The notes under the pieces: model-generated
Databases searched by the model: none
What the model saw: the letters and a program-made list of their open reading frames with translations, nothing else
Told to the model about the DNA's origin: nothing
Position numbers and translations under genes: made by a program
Source: Bombardia bombarda
Taxonomy: Eukaryota; Ascomycota; Sordariomycetes; Sordariales; Lasiosphaeriaceae
Direction: 5' to 3'
DNA length: 64,000 nucleotides
Assembly: GCA_030512295.1 (NCBI GenBank)
Contig: JAULSR010000007.1
Coordinates: 248,001 to 312,000 of the forward strand
Shown: positions 46,334-57,427 of the stretch, piece after piece
How positions within the stretch are numbered: the stretch's first letter is position 1
How the letters are laid out: every line of letters begins with the position of its first letter

Positions 46334-48049
46334 TCATGCAGTCACAGTCTCATTCACTCTGTCACAATGTCCTTGCCGCCCACCAGTGGTGTTGATTTGC
46401 ATCCTCCCCTTGATGTCCAACCTGTCTCCGCTTGCTGACCGACTCAGGTATCTCACAACACCCTGTGCGTGGTGGCCTCGCCGCAGTATGGCCGAGAACT
46501 TGTTCCAGGATGGAGGGCTTCTGTAGCTGCCTCTTTCAGCTTCTGTTCTTGGGTGGGGTTGGCCGGCAAACGCCAGTTCGACGCCATCGTTTTCGGAAAC
46601 CATGTATATTTCATCCCCGCCATTTGCTTCGGCCTCCTCCGTGGCTGGCAAAACACCGTCTTGGCAACCTGTTGGCGTCAAGTCGAGGGTGTAGTCGAGC
46701 TGCCGGGGGGATTGACCGTACAGGTCGGTGAGAATGTAATCCAGACCTCGACGGAAATGACGTGCTGTGATGTGTTGGCCACCGCAGTCGAGCAGCTCAA
46801 GCCCCGTCATCTCAGCTAACCATCTTTGGAATTGGTGGGAGCGCAGGAGGCCACTCAGAAGCTGCGATATTGGATTATCTGGGATGGGTGAAGCTTCCGA
46901 GTCTTCTAGGTAGAGATAGCGCTGCTTGTCGGGAGGCGTCGCGGTCCTCCACTGTGTGCTCTCGGGGTCTTCAAACGTAAGGTCCGCGTGGCCGTGCTGC
47001 GCAATGTAGTTCTTCATCTTTGCCTCAAAACTCGCAGACAAGAAAGGTTGGATGTGTAGGAAGGACCTCTCCATGAAGTAGCGAGATGCATTCTCCATTT
47101 GAGCCTGCGCCAAGAGGTCGGGCACAATATACTGGGACAGCCACTCCACATCCAACGAAGTAAGTCGAGTGCGGATACCCCGGCCGTCGGTATTCCCGCC
47201 TCCTAACGGCATGAAAGAAGATCGTGGCTCGTGGAGCCCGTGAGCAAAGGCTTTGAGCTGATGGAGATGATCGACCATCTGCACGTCGGCCTGGTAGAGT
47301 TCCTCGTCGAACCCCTCATCGCCCTCCCGGGCGGCATGGAACCACCCACTGAGGGCCATCCGCTGGCGCCCTTGGTCTGTCGCCGCATCACCGGTTTTGA
47401 GAACTTCTTCGACTTCGTGGTAACTCTCGCCAGGTCGGACGCCAAAGAAGGTCAGCTGATTGAAGCACGGCTGGATGTATTCCGACCAGGTAGGCTCGGC
47501 GACTTTGACGGTATTTCCGTCGATGGCGGTCTTGGGCTCGCTGGCATAGAGCCTCAGACCGCCTCCCCACTCTGACTTCCACGGGTTGTCGGGATCGGTC
47601 ATGTAGAGGATGAAGCTGACCCTTCTATCCCTGCTATTGGGGTTGCAGTCGTCGTGTATGAGGAGGCGATCGCCCGGCAAGTATAGGTTTACCGCCATGC
47701 TTGACCTGGTCCCACTTAGAGGGCCGACACCTGTGATGCTTGACAGCCATTGTCGGAACTGAAGGCTGTTCAAAGTGTCCCGCACATGTGTCAGATTCGG
47801 CAAAAGCCCCGGCTGATACTCGTTGGGGTTGGAGAGATTGGCAAGGTGAGTCGATCGCCGGACGCGATAAACATTGTTCTCGTCGAATTTGAGGCGGAGA
47901 TTGCTATTGACTTCGGTGCGGACTTGTCGCAAGATGTCATCTTGTATGGCATTTTGGACAACAAGATGCGGAAACGGCCGCCGCTTTCGGTAATCATGCT
48001 GGAGGTGTGTTATGTTCTTCGAATCAAGCAGGCCAGGTCGTAAAGCCAT
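46334..48049 (-). CDS. Ofd1/Tpa1-type 2-oxoglutarate, Fe(II) dioxygenase
   Basis: Prolyl hydroxylase of the family that modifies a proline of ribosomal protein uS12 (Tpa1, OGFOD1) and, in fission yeast, controls stability of the hypoxic SREBP factor (Ofd1). Single exon, 571 aa; the ATG at 48049 precedes LRPGLLDSKNITHLQHDY, the usual beginning of the family domain. The catalytic half has VNLYLPGDRLLIHDD with H132-x-D134, then H211 (GESYHEVEE) and the 2-oxoglutarate arginine R230 (RMALSGWF). The second, non-catalytic half is present, including WLAEMTGLELLDCGGQHITA and FSAILRRGHHAQGVVRY. All key residues are intact. Upstream the frame stays open without ATG, so a short extra 5' exon is possible. 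Confidence 0.88.
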   Translation of the reverse strand: MALRPGLLDSKNITHLQHDYRKRRPFPHLVVQNAIQDDILRQVRTEVNSNLRLKFDENNVYRVRRSTHLANLSNPNEYQPGLLPNLTHVRDTLNSLQFRQWLSSITGVGPLSGTRSSMAVNLYLPGDRLLIHDDCNPNSRDRRVSFILYMTDPDNPWKSEWGGGLRLYASEPKTAIDGNTVKVAEPTWSEYIQPCFNQLTFFGVRPGESYHEVEEVLKTGDAATDQGRQRMALSGWFHAAREGDEGFDEELYQADVQMVDHLHQLKAFAHGLHEPRSSFMPLGGGNTDGRGIRTRLTSLDVEWLSQYIVPDLLAQAQMENASRYFMERSFLHIQPFLSASFEAKMKNYIAQHGHADLTFEDPESTQWRTATPPDKQRYLYLEDSEASPIPDNPISQLLSGLLRSHQFQRWLAEMTGLELLDCGGQHITARHFRRGLDYILTDLYGQSPRQLDYTLDLTPTGCQDGVLPATEEAEANGGDEIYMVSENDGVELAFAGQPHPRTEAERGSYRSPPSWNKFSAILRRGHHAQGVVRYLSRSASGDRLDIKGRMQINTTGGRQGHCDRVNETVTA

Positions 48050-48961
48050 TATACCGGTTATTGGTGTAGCACCGATTCTTATGGAAATCTTTGTCTTGTC
48101 TGGGGAAATGTCCGCCAAATTACAAGAGACGTACTTGATGGATTCCGAGGCAAAAATGTCGAGGGACTCATTAAGGTTGGGGGATGTGCATTATGCGGCC
48201 TGCAACATTGATAAACTTGCTAATTCCTAAGAAGGAAACCGCGCGGGAGAAATCTATTTACTATGGAACGATAAAGTGACGTTGCTATCAGCTCCACTCG
48301 GGCTGTCGGGTTATTATTCGCAAGGATGCCTCCTAGTGTAGTACTAACAACGCTAGTGACAGAAGGAAGTGGGGACAAAGACTCGATGTTACTTGTTGAA
48401 GAAACTTGCAGGCTCCCATGACGCTATTCCCGATTTAGTGCATTGTGTACAACCCCTTTATCTTGGCACCCGCAAAGATTGAATCATGTTTCACAGCGCT
48501 TCTAGCATCTGGATACTCATACTTGATTCAAGGTTCATAAAGTCAAATGGGATATCAATTCTTTTGCTAAAGGCCTCTCTCTTATCATCTCTTACTCACG
48601 GGGACCTCCCGCTGGAAATACTACAGGCGACTGACGCTCCACCGTTATACCCAACGGAAAGACCTGTGCAGCACGCCAAGACATCAACGCCGGGACACCT
48701 CTCTATGTTTCAGCCTCATTCGTGCCCGCTTGCTTCCTTCAGTCCAGATACCGAGAGGGGATTGCCCGAACCCCCCTCTATCCAATCATGTTCGACATAT
48801 ATACCGAGCTGGTACTCGTTGGCTATCTATACCATGGCTACGCAGCCACAGACAACAAACTGTTCTCTTTGATGGATATGTGGAGGTCAACCGGCAACCG
48901 ACCGTATCAGGGACCTCTTGGCCAGCTGCTTCACTGTTGTACAATGTGGGTGGTTGCCAAA
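48050..48961. other. intergenic, nothing recognised
   Basis: Promoter side of the oxygenase and 3' region of the alcohol dehydrogenase. A plus-strand frame of 128 codons at 48486-48872 looks spurious. Confidence 0.5.
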
Positions 48962-50366
48962 TCAGAAGGTGATGACGGCGCGGAAGCGGACGGAGCCAGA
49001 CAGCATTTTGGCTGCAAGAGAACACAGACGGGTTAGCTGTGCACTAGAATGGATGACTTTCCGAAATAAAAGAGGAAAAAAACATACCGAAAGCATCGTT
49101 GGCCTTGTCCAGGGGGAACGTCTCGACCAGGCAGTCAATGTTTTGCAGCTGGGTGAACTGGATGGTGTCCTCGGAGTCCTTGGCGTGACCGCAGGGCCAT
49201 GCGTGGACGGACTGGCCCTTTAGAAGCTGTATTTTTTTTTGAGACACATGGTCAGCAAAGACTGTCACACGAAAACGACATATTTTCAGCATGGGCTTTT
49301 CTCTCACCATAGGGCCAGTGTTGATCGTAATATCGCCAGGCACCGAGAGGATCAGCAGCTTGCCAGCAACGTCAAGCCCGTTCATCAAGGTCTGCATCTG
49401 GTCGCCAGTGGGGATGGTGGTAACAATGAGGGCAGCGCCGCCCAGGGCCTGCAGGGCCTCGCCGGCGTCGACCTTGGAGGTGTCAATGTACTCGTGGGCG
49501 CCCAGCTTGCGCGCAAACTGCTCCTTGTCGGAGCCGCGCGAGATGGCGACGACGCGGTAGCCAAACTTGTTGGCGTACTGGATGGCGAGGTGGCCGAGCC
49601 CGCCCAGGCCCTGGATGGCCACTGTCTCGCCCACGCCGATGTGCATGTTGCGGATCGAGTTGAAGACGGTCATGCCGGCGCACAGGATGGGCGCGTACTT
49701 GGCCGCGTCGACGTTGTCGGGCACGTTGGCGACGGCTTCACTGCGCAGGATGACGTACTCGGCGTCTGTCTCTTTTTGTGTCAGAAACTGACCGCGCTGT
49801 CGTGGGGTTTGAAGCGGGGGAAGGAAGGAAGGAAGGAAGGAAGGAAGGAGCCACTTACAGCCTCCGTCCTTAGTCTCGCCGTTGATCTTTTGGTTCTTGC
49901 ACATGTTGAGACGACCCTTGCGGCAGGGGCCACAGGTGCCTGTTGCACATGGTTAGTTAGCTTCCACGTTTCCCAGTTGGATGGGGAAGCAGGCGTTGTT
50001 GCACTCACCATCGTGGCCGCCGTGCCATCCAGCGCCAACGCGATCGCCATTCTTGAAGGCCTCGACGCCCTCGCCAACGGCAACAACACGGCCAATGATC
50101 TCGTGGCCGGGAACAATGGGGCTGTAAACAAGTCAGTTAGTAAATTGATGTCTTTTGCTATCATGATAACCAATGGGACAGCAAACATACAAGCCACCGC
50201 CCATGCCGTTGTTCTGGGCAAATACATCAGAGAAGCAGACGCCGCAGGCCTCGGTCTTGACCAAGATCTCGCCCTTGGCCGGCAGGGTCAGCTTAGTCTC
50301 CTCGATGACCAGAGGCTTGCCAGCCTCCTTGAAGACGGCGTGCTTGTAAGTGGCGGGGAGAGACAT
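48962..50366 (-). CDS. zinc-dependent alcohol dehydrogenase (MDR family)
   Basis: NAD(P)-dependent oxidation of alcohols or reduction of aldehydes. Six exons (50366-50191, 50121-50009, 49939-49859, 49765-49308, 49226-49088, 49011-48962), 338 aa. Motifs: catalytic zinc ACGVCFSD and PGHEIIGRVVAVGEGV, structural lobe GHDGTCGPCRKGRLNMC, cofactor GLGGLGHLAIQYANKFGYRV, and C-terminal LSGSVRFRAVITF in the last short exon. The structural lobe has three cysteines plus an Asp where a fourth Cys often stands; I believe this occurs in a known fungal subgroup. Intron 3 carries a CCTT repeat, and a 12-bp repeat lies in the 5' UTR. It may act on aldehydes from the NRPS-like enzymes, or be general metabolism. 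Confidence 0.9.
49815..49849. repeat. GGAA/CCTT repeat within intron 3 of the alcohol dehydrogenase
   Basis: About eight tetranucleotide units within the intron 49766-49858. Confidence 0.85.
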
Positions 50367-50370
50367 GGTG

Positions 50371-50442
50371 GATTTGGAAATGGATTTGGAAATGGATTTG
50401 GAAATGGATTTGGAAATGGATTTGGATTTGGATTTGGATTTG
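50371..50442. repeat. 12-bp and 6-bp repeats in the dehydrogenase 5' leader
   Basis: ATTTGGAAATGG about five times, then GGATTT units, starting 4 bp upstream of the ATG at 50366. Confidence 0.85.
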
Positions 50443-53400
50443 TGAGTGTTGGTATTGCTGGTCTTGATGTTGGTGGTGTCGTCGAGGTCGTGGTTGTGGT
50501 TGTTTGGATCCGGCGCCTGTGTCTCCTTTTTAAGCAGCAGCGACGGACCGCACCACAGCGGACAGCTCCATCGACCCCGCATCGTGTTGGGTCTGTGACG
50601 ATAGTGGCACGAATAATCGGATGGGTACGATGTGCGATGCGCTTTTCCTAAAGGAGTCGCTCCGGTAGATCCGAGCCAATCCAAGGGGGAGCAAATAAGC
50701 TGGCCAGTGGCGCGCCAACAAGTCGCGGGTGACTAAGACCCCGACAAACAGCAAGATACGACAAGGAGATAAGGGCAGGAGATAGGCGGCCAAGGTGCGG
50801 GCGAAAGCGCTGGAAGGTGCTGGGTGCTGGTGATGCAAGTGCTCCTGTCTATATAGGTACGTTCTTGGGATCGCTGTGCGGCCGCACTGGCAAAGCCTGC
50901 AACCCCTTAATTCCGGTGTTAACGGGCATCAATTGTGACAAAACAAATTTGCATCAAGCCTGTGTGCATTACATTCACTCATGGCTGCCCAGATGAACCA
51001 GATTGCAGCCCAAAGGTTTCAAAGGTTGCTTGTTGCAGAAAGGTGGTTGCCAAATTGCAAGTGCATTGGCAGGTACAATATGGAGGTACTAATACCACCC
51101 AAAAAGGTTGAATTACCACGCGTCCTGACATTGTTCGCACCTTCCGCCGTCTGTGTCTCTCTGCTGCAGCAAGTACTGTTTAAGGGCCTGCGGTTACTGG
51201 GGTTTATTTTCATCACCTTATTTTTCTAGCGGGGACTCGTCTCATAACAGACCCGCCGCCGCAGTACAATCAGCCAAAACTGGGGTTCATGTTATTGCCA
51301 GAAACGTATCTAGTGCGGGTCTTAACCCCGAGCCCAAAAACATCCACCAACCTTTTCAAATCGAGCCTGGCTGGCGTGCCTCTATTAGAACCTCGGGCCA
51401 TCCAACGATCTTGCAATCGTGCCACTTGGTGCATTTCTCGTGACAGTGCGCTGTGGATGCGGCCGCACCTTCAAGTTCGTCCAACGCACTTTATCCCCGG
51501 GGGTGTGTCGGGGTTTCTGTTCATCGGAAAGACTGGAGCGGCTGAGCGGCACAAGCGCGATTGACGGGACCACTCCCTTGGGAGTCATCCCGCTCACAAC
51601 CCACCCCCCTCCCTGGAACTGGACTTTACACTAGAAGCCTGGCCTGGCATTCTTTTAGCCTCTTGGCATGCGCTATGGAACCTAAAACATGGAATGGGGA
51701 CGCGGCATTGTTACCGCCCGCTAACGCCGGAGTCCACTAGAATTAGACCCTAGGCCAGGTCATGGGTCGGCACGCCCCTTGCTCCGTCAGCCCTAGCAAG
51801 ATCGGACAGCAAACAGACAAGGGGGGGGTGCAAATGGCAGCAGGGACAAAAAGAGGAGATGCGGAGTCTGTGAGACGGGGTCCGGGAAGCTGTGCAACCA
51901 CAACAAACTTGAAATGTGCATTCTGATTAGAATATCTCGTCTAAGCTGCCCAGAAAAGCAAGGCACGGAATGTAACTCGTATTTTCTCGTAAGGTATGGG
52001 ATAAATTCCCTATTTGTCGACGACGCATTGTAACGGAAAACATAAGTCATAAAATAGATGTAGAAATAATTGCTCTTGGTTTCAAGCAAAACTTTCCACA
52101 TACATAAGACTTGAAAGATGCAGATTCAAGAAAAAGCATCACCTCCATTGGGCAGGTTCTCACCGCAACACTTGACGTTAGACCTACCACAGGTAGCTGC
52201 AGCCTGCATGTGCGCAGCTAGCCAGGGCAACGCTACAATGTACTCGGAGAGTTGGGCAGCCATCCCATCTGCTATCAAAACTCATTGTTCACAACGTGGC
52301 CAAATCGGTGTGGTCTGGTCACACGAATAAATCTTCCGAGTCACTTTCCATGTTTACACCACTACAATACTTGAGCAGTAGTACAAACATGCTTGCCTAG
52401 GTACCTGTTAATTAGGGCCATGGCCAAAACGGTTGCGCCGCATCATTGCCGAGAGAAACGCTCCCTGTCTTTGTTTGATAAAAAGTCTAAATCAGGTAAA
52501 GGATGGACCCAGAGTAAAGGTTCGGAGCTTGCCTATCTCATCTATGGCCATCCCATTCGTAGGTATAGCACCAGGTGCCCAGTAGCCTAAAATACTGCAT
52601 GTAATGGTGTGGATAGTGTCGATCAATCCCTTGTAGTGCAACTTTGGATCTCTCTTCGGGATAGTGAGCTTTTTCTTAAAAGCTTCCAGGATATACCGGT
52701 ACCATCACACTGGAATGCCCCTTGCATGTTGATAAGCACAGAGGATGCCTTGGGAGACCGCGGCGGCGGCGGCGGCGGCGGCGAATTCGTTCCCGACGAC
52801 CCGTCGTCTCGGTCCCCAGCAGACTCGGAGCTCGCAGACCCGGGAACCAAGGGCTCCGACACCGTGGTGGCGTCCGAGACGCGACGAGGTGGTGCTGTGG
52901 CCGACTCCTCTTCGCCAACGTGTTGCTCAACAGATTTGTAAACGGCGGCGCCCTTTCTTTTTTCTCGTCCAGTTGTACCTTCGAGGCCGGGACGGAACAG
53001 TATCCATGCCAGAACCTCCATCCACTTCTTCCACCTCTGCTCCACAGGGCCATCGGTGACTTCTGTGTAGGGTGTGTCCAGACGAGTCGCGACGTAGACT
53101 TGATGACATGGAGACCCGCAGATAATTTGTGCGCGTACTATATTTCTATATCCAGTACATTGACTGAGACCGCTACCAGTACGAAGTACAACTGGGAAGC
53201 TGAGTCCCCTACTTTATTAAGCTGACGGTGGTGGTGTAAAGCAGGGCAGGGTTAGTCTCAAAGATTAGGCCAGCCCCTCCCTTATTTTACCGCCTAATAT
53301 TTATACCTAAGTTTAAACCTTTTATAATTATAAAAGTAAGATAATTATAAATAGGATAGTTGTAAATGGGATAGTTGTAAATGGGATAGTTGTAAATGGG

Positions 53401-53750
53401 ATAGTTGTAAATGGGATAGTTGTAAATGGGATAGTTGTACGTGGGATAGTTGTAAATGGGATAGTTGTACGTGGGATAGTTGTCAGTGGTGTAGTTGGAG
53501 ATGGGGTCAGACTTATTGACTGGCACCGTATCTATGCTTGGTAAGATGGACCGAGTCGCCTCGGGCCTTGCTTGACTGAGTACCTTGGATAGATTGAGTG
53601 TTCTAAACAATCGCTAACAAGAGCTAATTAATATGTAACAGGTTGAAGATGAAAATGCAAAAAGGTCTATAGGCAGACAGATGCACACAACACACAAAGA
53701 CCGACTCCTGACACCACACACATCTCACACCATCGGGCTGGATTAGCTGC
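50443..53750. other. 3.3-kb gene-free stretch
   Basis: Beyond the dehydrogenase promoter no gene is recognised. A (CGG)n of about 7 units (52761-52782) lies within a minus-strand frame of 140 codons at 52623-53045, which I did not accept. The 15-bp minisatellite at 53353-53500 closes the region. Confidence 0.5.
53353..53500. repeat. 15-bp minisatellite, about 10 copies
   Basis: The unit ATAGTTGTAAATGGG with variants ATAGTTGTACGTGGG; reverse complement CCCATTTACAACTAT. Shares the ACAACTATCCCA core with the loci at 8.8 and 17.5 kb. Confidence 0.95.
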
Positions 53751-55796
53751 CTAGCAGCCAGTGATGTCGCACGCAATCTTTTCGGCAAAGGCATCTAAAG
53801 GGATACATTATCAGCGCCAGTCAAGGGGAAATATAGAGAGAGCATGGGGGGGGGGGGGGTGGGTTCACATACAGACTGTGGCCATGGGGTGACCAGGGGG
53901 CAGAATGCCAAAGCTGGACGCATCCACAACGCGCAGATTCTCAACCCCATACACCCGCGCCTTGGAATCCACAACAGCGTACGGATCGTCCTTCTTGCCC
54001 ATCTTGGCGGTGCAGGCGCCGTGCCAGATGGTGCTGAAGCCCGTCTTGATGCGGTGGATGATCTCCTCGTCGGTCTGGATGGCCGGGCCGGGGTACGACT
54101 CGACCGGGTCGGCGATGATGCCCTGCATGGCCTTTGTCGCCCAGAACTGGCGCAGCCTCTTGAACCCGGCAACCGCAATCTCGATGTCGGCCGGGTTGCC
54201 AAAGTAGTTTGGGTTGATGAGCGGCTGGACGTTGGTGTCGTTGGACGAGATGCTGACGTTGCCGCGCGAGATGAGCGAGTTGAGCACGACAGCCATGCCG
54301 GCGTAGTTGTACCCGTCGCCGGGGTCGAAGCTCGAGTCGGTGAAGTTGCCCATGTACCCGTTGATGGACACGAGCTCCAGCTCGGGCCAGTCGGGCGGGT
54401 ACTTGGCCAAGTCGCAGCGAGTCTGGTTGGACAGCTGGGTCGACCGGAGGGGCTCGGGCACCTTCTCCCAGGCGAGCACGCCGCTCAGGGGGTCCGCGTA
54501 CGGGCCGGCACCGCGCTCGTTGAAGTCGGCGGCGGCCTGGGCGGCGAAGGCGGGGTCCTGGAAGGTGGAGGCGGTCGGCGCGTTGATGCGGTACGTGACG
54601 CCGAAGTAGAGGTGGTCTTGCATCTCGTGGCCGACGCCGGGGAGGTCGTGCACCACGGGGATGCCCAGCGGCTGCAGGGTTGATGCGGGTCCGACGCCCG
54701 ACACCATGAGCAGCTGGGGGGAGCCAAACACGCCGGAGCTGAGGATCACCTCCTTGCTGGCCGACAGGACATACTCGAAGCCGGCCGTCTCGACCAGGAC
54801 ACCCGTCGCCTTCTTGCCGTCAAAGACGATCTTCTTGGCCAGCGTGGACGGGTAGACGACGTAGTTGTCGTAGGCCAGGGCCTTGCGGAGGAAAGAGGTC
54901 TCGGACGAGTCGCGGTGCATGGTGGTGGCGTTGAGTGCGTGGTTGCCATAGGCCTGTCCGAGAAGCTGGCCGCTGAGGAGGCCGGGGATCTTCTTGAAGC
55001 CAAGCTCGGCCAGCCCGTTGACAGACCAGGTGGCCAGGGCGTTGGCCCAGCGGGTGAAGGTGACAGAAAGGGGGCCGTTGCCGTTGCCGACGACGCTGGC
55101 ATCGAACGCAGGGGTGGCATTGGCAGCGCGGAAGTTGGGGTTGGGCGGGGTGAAGATGATGCTCTTCTCGAAGAAGGGAAGGAGGTTGTCCCACTCATAG
55201 GCCGAGTCGCCAACCAGGTCAGCCCACTTCTTGTACGACTGCTTGGTGCCGCGCTGATAGGCCATGTAGTTGCGTGCAGAGGACCCGCCCAGGGTCTTGC
55301 CCCGCGCATAATGCATCTCGAGATCATATGCACCCTGTTGTGTGCGTGCATGGCACGTGGTCAGCATCATATTGAGGTAGGTAGGTAGGTAGGTAGGTAG
55401 GTACACATCAAACCACACACCACTTACGTGCATGGGCTGGGTGATGTATCCCCAATCGATCATGGGCTGCCAGTCGTTTCTGCCCACGCCGGCAAACAGA
55501 CCGTCGGTGGCAGGGACCTGGCTGAGGTTGCCGTTGCTGATCTCGTAAAAGGTTCCAGCTTCGACCACAGCAACACGTCCGCTCTGCTGCTCGGCCAGAC
55601 GTGTGGCTATAGCGAGGCCGGCCGTGCCACCACCAACGACAACATAGTCAAAGGTGGCCGCACGTCCGGGGATGCCAAACGAGCTTCCCAGGAGGCGGCG
55701 GGTGTGCAGATCGCGAGGCGAAAGCGTAGGCGTTGCCATGACCGCCGATGCGGCCAGGCCAGCAGCGAGCGCGACAGCAGTGCCGGCCCGAACCAT
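53751..55796 (-). CDS. secreted GMC (glucose-methanol-choline) oxidoreductase
   Basis: FAD-dependent oxidase or dehydrogenase of alcohols or sugars. Exons are 55796-55428, 55334-53873 and 53794-53751, giving 624 aa. A signal peptide of about 20 residues ends near VMATP. FAD-binding DYVVVGGGTAGLAIATRLAE and VAVVEAG are followed by ARGKTLGGSSARNYMAYQRG. The second GMC signature lies around SSGVFGSPQLLMVSGVGP. The active-site region is WHGACTAKMG, and the end is PPGHPMATVYALAEKIACDI, the last part from the short exon 3. Intron 1 (55335-55427) is 93 bp, a multiple of three, and has no stop in frame. Intron 2 has a 14-base G/C run. Its place between dehydrogenase and MFS genes would suit a pathway oxidase; a lignocellulose or wall role is equally possible. 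Confidence 0.9.
53846..53859. repeat. 14-G run within intron 2 of the GMC gene
   Basis: Homopolymer inside the intron 53795-53872. Confidence 0.95.
55377..55403. repeat. (GTAG)n within intron 1 of the GMC gene
   Basis: About six tetranucleotide units inside the in-frame intron. Confidence 0.9.
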
Positions 55797-55941
55797 GGTG
55801 GCTAAGTGGAGGTGGTGATGGGGAAAACAAGGGGGGTTTATCAACTGAAAGTAAAACAAAGGACAGAGAACAGTTTCTCAACTGCTCGACCAAAGCGAAG
55901 GTGTCTGTTGTCTGTTGCTGTTTGGTGTCGAATGTCTGTGA

Positions 55942-55994
55942 TGCTCTGCTCTGCTCTGCTCTGCTCTGCTCTGCTCTGCTCTGCTCTGCTCTGC
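55942..55994. repeat. CTCTG pentamer repeat, about 10 units
   Basis: Uninterrupted, about 150 bp upstream of the GMC start. Confidence 0.95.
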
Positions 55995-57347
55995 CTTTCT
56001 TCATCTCTCGACCTGGACAACAGATGCCCTTTACATAGTTTTTGACCCTCAGCCGTGAAAGCCAATATCTGCAAGTGACAAGCCTCATCTCAGACTGCGC
56101 CATGACAGCCGGTATCTTCGGTCAGCTCCTCCAATCTTAGGCGAGCGACATCTGACTGGATCGATGACCACGCCGCGCGGGCAAGCAGACCGAGAGAGAG
56201 GCAGCGTGTTACGGGGCAGTATGAACCGTTGGCAGGCAACCTTCGCTCCCCCATCTAACATACTCCGTGACTCCCATCGTCCCGCCTTGAGTTGAGAGCT
56301 GGGTGGAGAGCGCACTCGAGCAGTACTGCACTCGAGTACTTGCAACAATCGTGCAAGCATGGTCGAGCCATAGCATCGGTAAGGATCTGGCACTAGTGGG
56401 GGCTGAAGTTTGTGGTAGCGAAGGCGCTCGGTAGTGGCTTGACCACGCCCCTGGGCTGCCGTAGGGATGCCTGCCCCGGATTGTGGCCATACGGGATGGA
56501 GGCAACGCGGTCTTTCCGCTTGGAGTGTCGGACTGTGCGACATTGCCTGGACGAGATGGCCTGGTGGCTTGGCTGGCCAAGGTGGTTTGGTTGTTGAAGA
56601 CAAAGTGTGGCTGAAATTACTCGTATATGTCTGCTATCTAGTAGATACCGACCCAGTGGGCAGACTATAGACTTTTTCGGCAAGTAACCTTGGTTGATGA
56701 CGTGAGTGTGCAAAGAACGGAAGGTACTGTACCATATGTGTTCAGCCCCTTCGGGGACAAAGCCAGGAATGGAATAACCAAGTACTTACCTAATAGAAAC
56801 CGGCGCGTCCCGGGGGTTATGGCCAAAGAGGTACTGAATTTTGCACATAACGGGGGCGGGAAGAAGGAGGCCAGTGGAGGGAGGGGTCGGAGTCTTGCCT
56901 GGGTTTTCCCAAGTCGTGATGTGGTCCAGTTCTGGTAAATAACAATGCGGCACGGCTTCATTCTTCCTGATCCCTCCAGCCGGGACCCGGGGTGCACGTG
57001 TGTTGTCGAAACAACCATAGGGAAAGACACTGGAGCGATCAGACATAGATTAGTTATGTCTTCGTAGTATGGAACGCTGTTCCTGCCAAGAAAACATGTT
57101 GCGTCTGGATCTTGCAGTCTCTCAGGAACTGACATGTGTCAGGCGTGAGAGAAAACGCGGGTTTGGTGTGATACTACATAGGGCAGCATAACATGCTGGA
57201 GACAGGACAGTTGGATGGTCATATTGCCTCGCCACCACTTCCGTGTTGTTCACAGCCATCCGTGGTGTGTACCTCATGGCGCAGGTCTGGAAAGTCCCGA
57301 GGAGAAAGGGTACGCGGGCTTGGGCCGTGCATCGATGCTGGTGGGTG

Positions 57348-57427
57348 CTGGTAACGTTGGTAACGTTGGTAACGTTGGTAACGTTGGTAACGTTAGTAAC
57401 GTTAGTAACGTTAGTAACGTTAGTTAC
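57348..57427. repeat. 9-bp tandem repeat GTTGGTAAC / GTTAGTAAC, about 9 copies
   Basis: The first copies read GTTGGTAAC and the later ones GTTAGTAAC. The unit length of nine keeps frames open on both strands. Confidence 0.95.

Noticed and set aside
48486..48872. Plus-strand 128-codon frame upstream of the oxygenase
   Set aside because: No recognisable motif, poor coding composition, and it lies in the region expected to be promoter and 3' UTR.
52623..53045. Minus-strand 140-codon frame with a Pro run
   Set aside because: Length depends on a (CGG)n repeat; no domain, no partner exons and no neighbouring coding signal. Kept as gene-free but could be re-examined with RNA-seq.
53287..53610. Apparent YPIYN repeat protein on the minus strand
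   Set aside because: Product of the 15-bp minisatellite in frame; no signal peptide or other domain.
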